Assembly: GCA_029250305.1 (NCBI GenBank)
Contig: JAQXFM010000130.1
Location: forward strand, 1-9,369
Direction: 5' to 3'
Origin: Candidatus Poseidoniaceae archaeon
GTDB taxonomy: Archaea > Thermoplasmatota > Poseidoniia > Poseidoniales > Poseidoniaceae
DNA length: 9,369 bases
The position numbers and the translations under genes were made by a program. The notes beneath the pieces are model-generated. The model was not told where the DNA came from. It saw only the letters and a list, made by a program, of their open reading frames with translations, and searched no databases. Shown in pieces: positions 5,915-9,369 of this stretch (position 1 is its first letter; each line of letters begins with the position of its first letter).

Positions 5915-6349
5915 ATGACAATGACACTCGCAGAATTAACCAAAGCCATTCAACAACACATCGATTTGGAGATGGATGCTGAAGTCGCTCAAGGGATGGC
6001 GGAGCACGCACTCGGCTTCTTTGGCTTCTACAATCGAATCATCGACAATGCCCTGGAGCCAACCGATCGAAACTTGTTCTACATGTTCCAAGACTACGAT
6101 CTCTTGACCACTGAGTCAGAAGAAACCACCCTATGGGACGGTCGTGAGTGGAGGATTCACTACTGGAAGTTCAAGCCAGACCTTCGGGAGCGCGTCGAAG
6201 CATACATGCAACGAAACCTCGACCCCGAAGACATCGACCCATATGCAGACATTTACGGCGGCAGCAACGCCCTCAGTCCGATTGGTACCATTTGGACCAG
6301 AGAATCCGAGAAAGTGGTCAATCCGAACGCCTTCACCTCGGATTGGTGA
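5915..6349 (+). CDS. conserved-looking protein of unknown function, 144 aa
   Basis: This is a cytosolic protein with no signal peptide or membrane helix. The first 50 residues look helical. The stretch about 51-86 (DRNLFYMFQDYDLL, then TTLWDGREWRIHYWKF) looks like a helix followed by a beta hairpin, as in winged-helix folds. The last 40 residues are acidic and less structured. From memory it resembles a small archaeal family of unknown function, possibly DUF6015 of Thermoplasmata; this is unverified. The start is supported by GAGGTGA at 5904-5910. It is divergent from the polyamine operon and 49 bp upstream of the M14 peptidase gene. If the fold is a winged helix it could regulate either side, but no DNA-binding residues can be named. 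No function is assigned. Confidence 0.75.
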   Translation: MTMTLAELTKAIQQHIDLEMDAEVAQGMAEHALGFFGFYNRIIDNALEPTDRNLFYMFQDYDLLTTESEETTLWDGREWRIHYWKFKPDLRERVEAYMQRNLDPEDIDPYADIYGGSNALSPIGTIWTRESEKVVNPNAFTSDW

Positions 6350-6398
6350 AGTTCTCAGGCAGGCAAGCGTTTTTGTTGTTCAGCGGTGTGGGGACCAC

Positions 6399-7775
6399 AT
6401 GCGAGTTGCTGTGGGTCTTGTCCTGTGTATGTTCCTCGCCAGCATCCCTGTGTCGATGGCTCAATCTGATTCAAACGAAGAAAATGCATGGCCGGGCGAC
6501 CCAGTCGACAGCCATGTTCACATGACATGGGCTGCATTAACGCTCGAAGTCAATGAATGGGCCGACGAATATCCGGAAATCGTTGACCTAACAAGCATTG
6601 GTCAATCAGAACTAGGCAAGACATTGTGGGTCGTTAGACTCTCAAATTGGTCAATGGATGCCAAGTTCGATGGAAGTCCGAAAGAAATCGTCTACATTGA
6701 CGGCGGCCATCACGGGAATGAATACTTGGGTACAGCACTCGCTTTGTTATCCGCAAAGTGGTACATCAACGGTTGGGCAGACGGTAATCAAGAAGCAATT
6801 GATGTACTCGACAGCACAGAACTTCACATCACAATTATGCTGAACCCAGATGGCAATGACATCGACACTCGGTGGAACATCAACCAAGTTGACTTGAATC
6901 GAAACTATGACCATTATTGGAACACATGCCCAACGACACAACCCGGCAGCAGCGCATTTAGTGAATCCGAGACAGCTGCAAACAGCGTCTACATGAACAC
7001 GGTTGTTCCTGATGCCGACCTGTACGTTACAATGCACACAGGCGTCTGGATCATGCTCTATCCTTGGGGCAAGTGGTCCGAGCAACCCGCTGACTGGGAG
7101 TTGTATCACAAAATTCGGGAGGATGTCCAAGACAACATCTCAAGCATTCCAATTCAAAATGCAAACCAAGGCTTGTATCCCAATTGTGGGACAAGCAGAG
7201 ACTACGGCTATGGCGTGATGGGTTATCCAACATTCACGTTTGAAACTGATGATGAGCAATTTGTTCCTGGCTCAGTTGAGAACCTGAATGAACGATTGGG
7301 CGAAGAAATGGATGTCATGAGGTTCTTGATCAACGACGTGTGGTACTGGCGTGCCCGGTTGAGCGTTCAGAGCCTTGTAGTGGACGGTGACAACATCGAT
7401 CTATCGGTTGACAATCTTGCCCGTGCTTCAACATCAAACGCCACCCTCCAGTATCATGATGCTGATGGCATGATGGTGTGGAATTCCTCAAATTTTGGCG
7501 TCAATGCGACCAACACCACTTCCCTTCGTCTTGACGCAGAAAACCTCTCGATGGTTGACGGCGGGACATTTTCCCTCAACTACCAAGTTCGTGTGATTGA
7601 ATCTTCTCGGTGGGTCAACGAGCCACTGGAGGGCATTGAGGTCCTCATTGAGGCATCCGAGGAAACCTCATTCTTGATTGGCTACGGTCTGTTCAATCCG
7701 CTCAGCCTCATGGCCTGCTTCATTGCCATTGCTGCAGTAGCAAACGAGCGCGAACACATGGACGAAGAGGCATAA
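6399..7775 (+). CDS. secreted membrane-anchored M14 zinc carboxypeptidase
   Basis: This 458-residue metallopeptidase is predicted to remove C-terminal residues from peptides outside the cell. A Sec signal peptide occupies residues 1-21 (MRVAVGLVLCMFLASIPVSM, cleavage near AQ). The M14 active site is complete: zinc ligands His105 and Glu108 in HHGNEYLG and His213 in TMHTG, substrate-binding Asn167-Arg168 in DLNRNYD, and catalytic Glu282 in FTFETDDEQF. After the catalytic domain (about 35-315) comes a beta-rich, sequon-containing module (about 320-420), then a hydrophobic segment (about 425-448) that probably anchors the protein, with a short acidic tail. The frame is open upstream to 6144, but that part overlaps the preceding gene. 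The ATG at 6399 begins the signal peptide and is the credible start. A weak GGGG lies upstream. The M17 aminopeptidase gene follows after 74 bp, which suggests a joint role in peptide use. Confidence 0.9.
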   Translation: MRVAVGLVLCMFLASIPVSMAQSDSNEENAWPGDPVDSHVHMTWAALTLEVNEWADEYPEIVDLTSIGQSELGKTLWVVRLSNWSMDAKFDGSPKEIVYIDGGHHGNEYLGTALALLSAKWYINGWADGNQEAIDVLDSTELHITIMLNPDGNDIDTRWNINQVDLNRNYDHYWNTCPTTQPGSSAFSESETAANSVYMNTVVPDADLYVTMHTGVWIMLYPWGKWSEQPADWELYHKIREDVQDNISSIPIQNANQGLYPNCGTSRDYGYGVMGYPTFTFETDDEQFVPGSVENLNERLGEEMDVMRFLINDVWYWRARLSVQSLVVDGDNIDLSVDNLARASTSNATLQYHDADGMMVWNSSNFGVNATNTTSLRLDAENLSMVDGGTFSLNYQVRVIESSRWVNEPLEGIEVLIEASEETSFLIGYGLFNPLSLMACFIAIAAVANEREHMDEEA

Positions 7776-7813
7776 ACCGCTCATTTTGTTCTAACTGGTC
7801 GACGCGAGTATTG

Positions 7814-7830
7814 AAGTGCTTTGAGCACTT
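7814..7830 (+). repeat. 7-bp perfect hairpin between the two peptidase genes
   Basis: AAGTGCT and AGCACTT flank a TTG loop, giving a perfect 7-bp stem. It lies 38 bp after the M14 stop codon and 10 nt before the GGTGA ribosome binding site of the aminopeptidase gene. There is no T-tract behind it. It could mark an RNA processing site, tune translation of the downstream gene, or act as a weak terminator. Confidence 0.45.
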
Positions 7831-7840
7831 AGCGGTATTA

Positions 7841-7845
7841 GGTGA
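7841..7845 (+). promoter_or_regulatory. ribosome binding site GGTGA of the leucyl aminopeptidase gene
   Basis: AGGTGA followed by ACCC precedes the ATG at 7850. This places the start there and not at the in-frame TTG at 7811, whose codons overlap the hairpin. Confidence 0.65.
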
Positions 7846-7849
7846 ACCC

Positions 7850-9340
7850 ATGAAGGTCAGCGTTAGCTCAGGACACAACATCAACGGAACTCTAATCATG
7901 CCCCTTTTCCAAGGAACAGACGCTGTCCCAGACGCACATGCAGAAGGCATGCACACGGCACTCAAGAGCCAAATGAACACCGTCCTTGGTGACGGCGATT
8001 TCAAAGGAAAGGCAAAGTCAACCATGTCCCTCATGGGAACCGATGGTGGAAAAGCCATGCTCGTAGGGCTTGGCAAGGAAGACGATGCAGATGTTCACGC
8101 CTATCGAAAGGCAGGTGCAGCAGTGGTCGCAGGGCGCAAGAAGTCCCACGGTACAGAACTCACCGTCCGCTTTGCCGCAACATCAGTTGATTGCATGGCA
8201 GCCTTCGCAGAAGGCATGATGCTTCGTGACTACTCCTTTGACAAGTACAAGGCCGAAGACGAGGACAAGGAAGAGGAACTCACAGTCCGGGTCACTTGTG
8301 ATTCGGGCCAAGAGAAAGAACTCTCTTCCATGATTCACACACTCCACGGTGTCGCATCGGGCGTCCATCTCTCTCGCGATCTTGGCAACATGCCTCCAAA
8401 CGACATGTACCCCGAAGCCTTCGCCGACCAAGCATGGGAATGGGCAAAGAACTACGACAACGTCGAAGTTACCATCATCAACTACGATCAAGCGATAAAA
8501 GCCGGCATGGGCGGTCTTGTGGCAGTCGGCATGGGTTCCTCGAGGAAGCCATGCATGGTGATCTTTGAACTCAACAGTGGCAAGGAAGGCCGTGGACCAA
8601 TGCTTGTCGGCAAAGGCATCACCTTCGACACGGGTGGTATCTCCCTCAAGCCTGGCGCAAACATGGACGAAATGAAGTACGACATGGGTGGCTCCGCTAC
8701 CGTGTTCGGAACCATGGAAGCACTCGCTTCGACCGGTTTCGAAGGCAAGGTCACAGCCATCACATGCATGGCAGAAAACATGCCAGCAGCAAACGCTCAA
8801 CGACCGGGTGACGTCATCACAACGCTCTCTGGAAAGACCATCGAAGTCCTCAACACCGATGCTGAAGGACGCCTCGTTCTTTCTGATGGTCTTTGGAAGG
8901 CTGGTGAATTCGACCCAGAATACATCATCGATTTCGCCACCCTCACAGGTGCTTGTGTCGTGGCACTTGGTCACGAAGCAACAGGACTTTGGTCCAATGA
9001 CGATGACTTCCGAACCCGTATCCACGAAGCTGGAAACGCTGTTGGTGAACTCGCATGGCCTATGCCACTGCTCCCTGCGTTTGAGAAGGAAATGACCGAT
9101 TCAAAAATCGCAGACACCCGCAACCTTGGCGCAGGCCGCTGGGGCGGTGCAAACACCGCTGCAGCCTTCCTCAAGCAATTTGTCCCAAATCGAAACTACG
9201 AGAAGGACGGCGAACAGATTCCATGGGCTCACATGGACATCGCTGGAACCTATTGGGGTGCAAAGACCAACACCATGGTTGGAACCGGTGCCACAGGCGT
9301 TCACGTTCGCACCATGTACCATTTGATCACCAACGGATGA
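7850..9340 (+). CDS. pepA: leucyl aminopeptidase, M17 family
   Basis: This 496-residue cytosolic two-metal aminopeptidase removes N-terminal residues, typically leucine, from short peptides. The N-terminal domain (about 1-155) is the variable M17 domain, here with an acidic and lysine-rich stretch near 131-143. The catalytic domain (about 160-496) has all expected residues: metal ligands Lys255 and Asp260 (GKGITFDTGG), Asp278 (KYDMGG), Asp337 and Glu339 (NTDAEGRL), with catalytic Lys267 and Arg341. Their spacing equals that of E. coli PepA residues 270, 275, 293, 352, 354, 282 and 356. The length is usual for the family. No signal peptide is present. The start is fixed by GGTGA at 7841-7845. 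It is the third rightward gene and would complete digestion of peptides released by the secreted carboxypeptidase. Confidence 0.95.
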   Translation: MKVSVSSGHNINGTLIMPLFQGTDAVPDAHAEGMHTALKSQMNTVLGDGDFKGKAKSTMSLMGTDGGKAMLVGLGKEDDADVHAYRKAGAAVVAGRKKSHGTELTVRFAATSVDCMAAFAEGMMLRDYSFDKYKAEDEDKEEELTVRVTCDSGQEKELSSMIHTLHGVASGVHLSRDLGNMPPNDMYPEAFADQAWEWAKNYDNVEVTIINYDQAIKAGMGGLVAVGMGSSRKPCMVIFELNSGKEGRGPMLVGKGITFDTGGISLKPGANMDEMKYDMGGSATVFGTMEALASTGFEGKVTAITCMAENMPAANAQRPGDVITTLSGKTIEVLNTDAEGRLVLSDGLWKAGEFDPEYIIDFATLTGACVVALGHEATGLWSNDDDFRTRIHEAGNAVGELAWPMPLLPAFEKEMTDSKIADTRNLGAGRWGGANTAAAFLKQFVPNRNYEKDGEQIPWAHMDIAGTYWGAKTNTMVGTGATGVHVRTMYHLITNG

Positions 9341-9343
9341 GAA

Positions 9344-9365
9344 GGTTCCTTGAACCCTCGAGGGT
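9344..9365 (+). terminator. overlapping short hairpins after the aminopeptidase gene, possible terminator
   Basis: GGTTC-CTT-GAACC (9344-9356) forms a 5-bp stem, and the next bases ACCCTCGAGGGT (9354-9365) are a 12-bp palindrome; the two share three bases and exclude each other. They begin 4 nt after the stop codon. The window ends before any T-tract could be seen, so the terminator role is only a possibility. Confidence 0.25.
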
Positions 9366-9369
9366 GTGG

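Noticed and set aside
6144..6398. 85-codon upstream extension of the M14 peptidase frame
   Set aside because: It overlaps the 144-residue gene in another frame and would bury the clear signal peptide that starts at 6399.
8183..9025. 280-codon open frame on the minus strand
   Set aside because: It is antisense to the M17 aminopeptidase, whose full active site proves the plus frame; its own translation is Cys/His/Val-rich with no family features.
1..9369. CRISPR array, insertion sequence or prophage
   Set aside because: No spaced direct repeats, transposase, integrase or terminal inverted repeats were seen in either strand.

Overview
The window reads as a piece of an archaeal chromosome, most likely a marine planktonic euryarchaeon of the Marine Group II / Poseidoniales kind. 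This is inferred from archaeal-style TATA boxes, GGTGA-type ribosome binding sites, an AdoMet-decarboxylase/agmatinase/deoxyhypusine-synthase-family set, and large secreted proteins held by a C-terminal membrane helix. The assignment is by style, not by a marker gene. No mobile element, CRISPR array or rRNA was seen.

Minus strand, read from about 5642 down to 1: agmatinase (speB-like), a short pyruvoyl-type S-adenosylmethionine decarboxylase family protein (speD-like), a deoxyhypusine synthase-like protein, a 1030-residue signal-peptide-bearing surface protein rich in N-glycosylation sequons, and finally the 5' half of a tRNA (anticodon GCN, probably Gly) cut by the window edge and preceded by its own TATA box. 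The first three genes are closely spaced and form a polyamine operon. The deoxyhypusine synthase-like protein keeps the catalytic lysine motif. It lacks several residues that bind spermidine in true deoxyhypusine synthase, and it resembles the bacterial deoxyhypusine synthase-like family. The SpeD-like protein keeps the cleavage serine but differs at AdoMet-binding and processing positions. Together this raises the possibility of a compact route from arginine or agmatine to putrescine and then to a longer free polyamine such as homospermidine, rather than plain hypusine formation. This is the most interesting feature of the window.

Plus strand, read from 5915 to 9340: a 144-residue conserved-looking protein of unknown function, a secreted membrane-anchored M14 zinc carboxypeptidase, and a cytosolic M17 leucyl aminopeptidase with a complete active site. 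The two peptidases fit a protein- and peptide-degrading lifestyle: the first trims peptides outside the cell and the second finishes them inside.

The two directons diverge from a 272-bp region (5643-5914). It carries a TATA box facing each way, a pair of TTTGGCGG direct repeats spaced 21 bp apart, and a doubtful 59-codon ORF.
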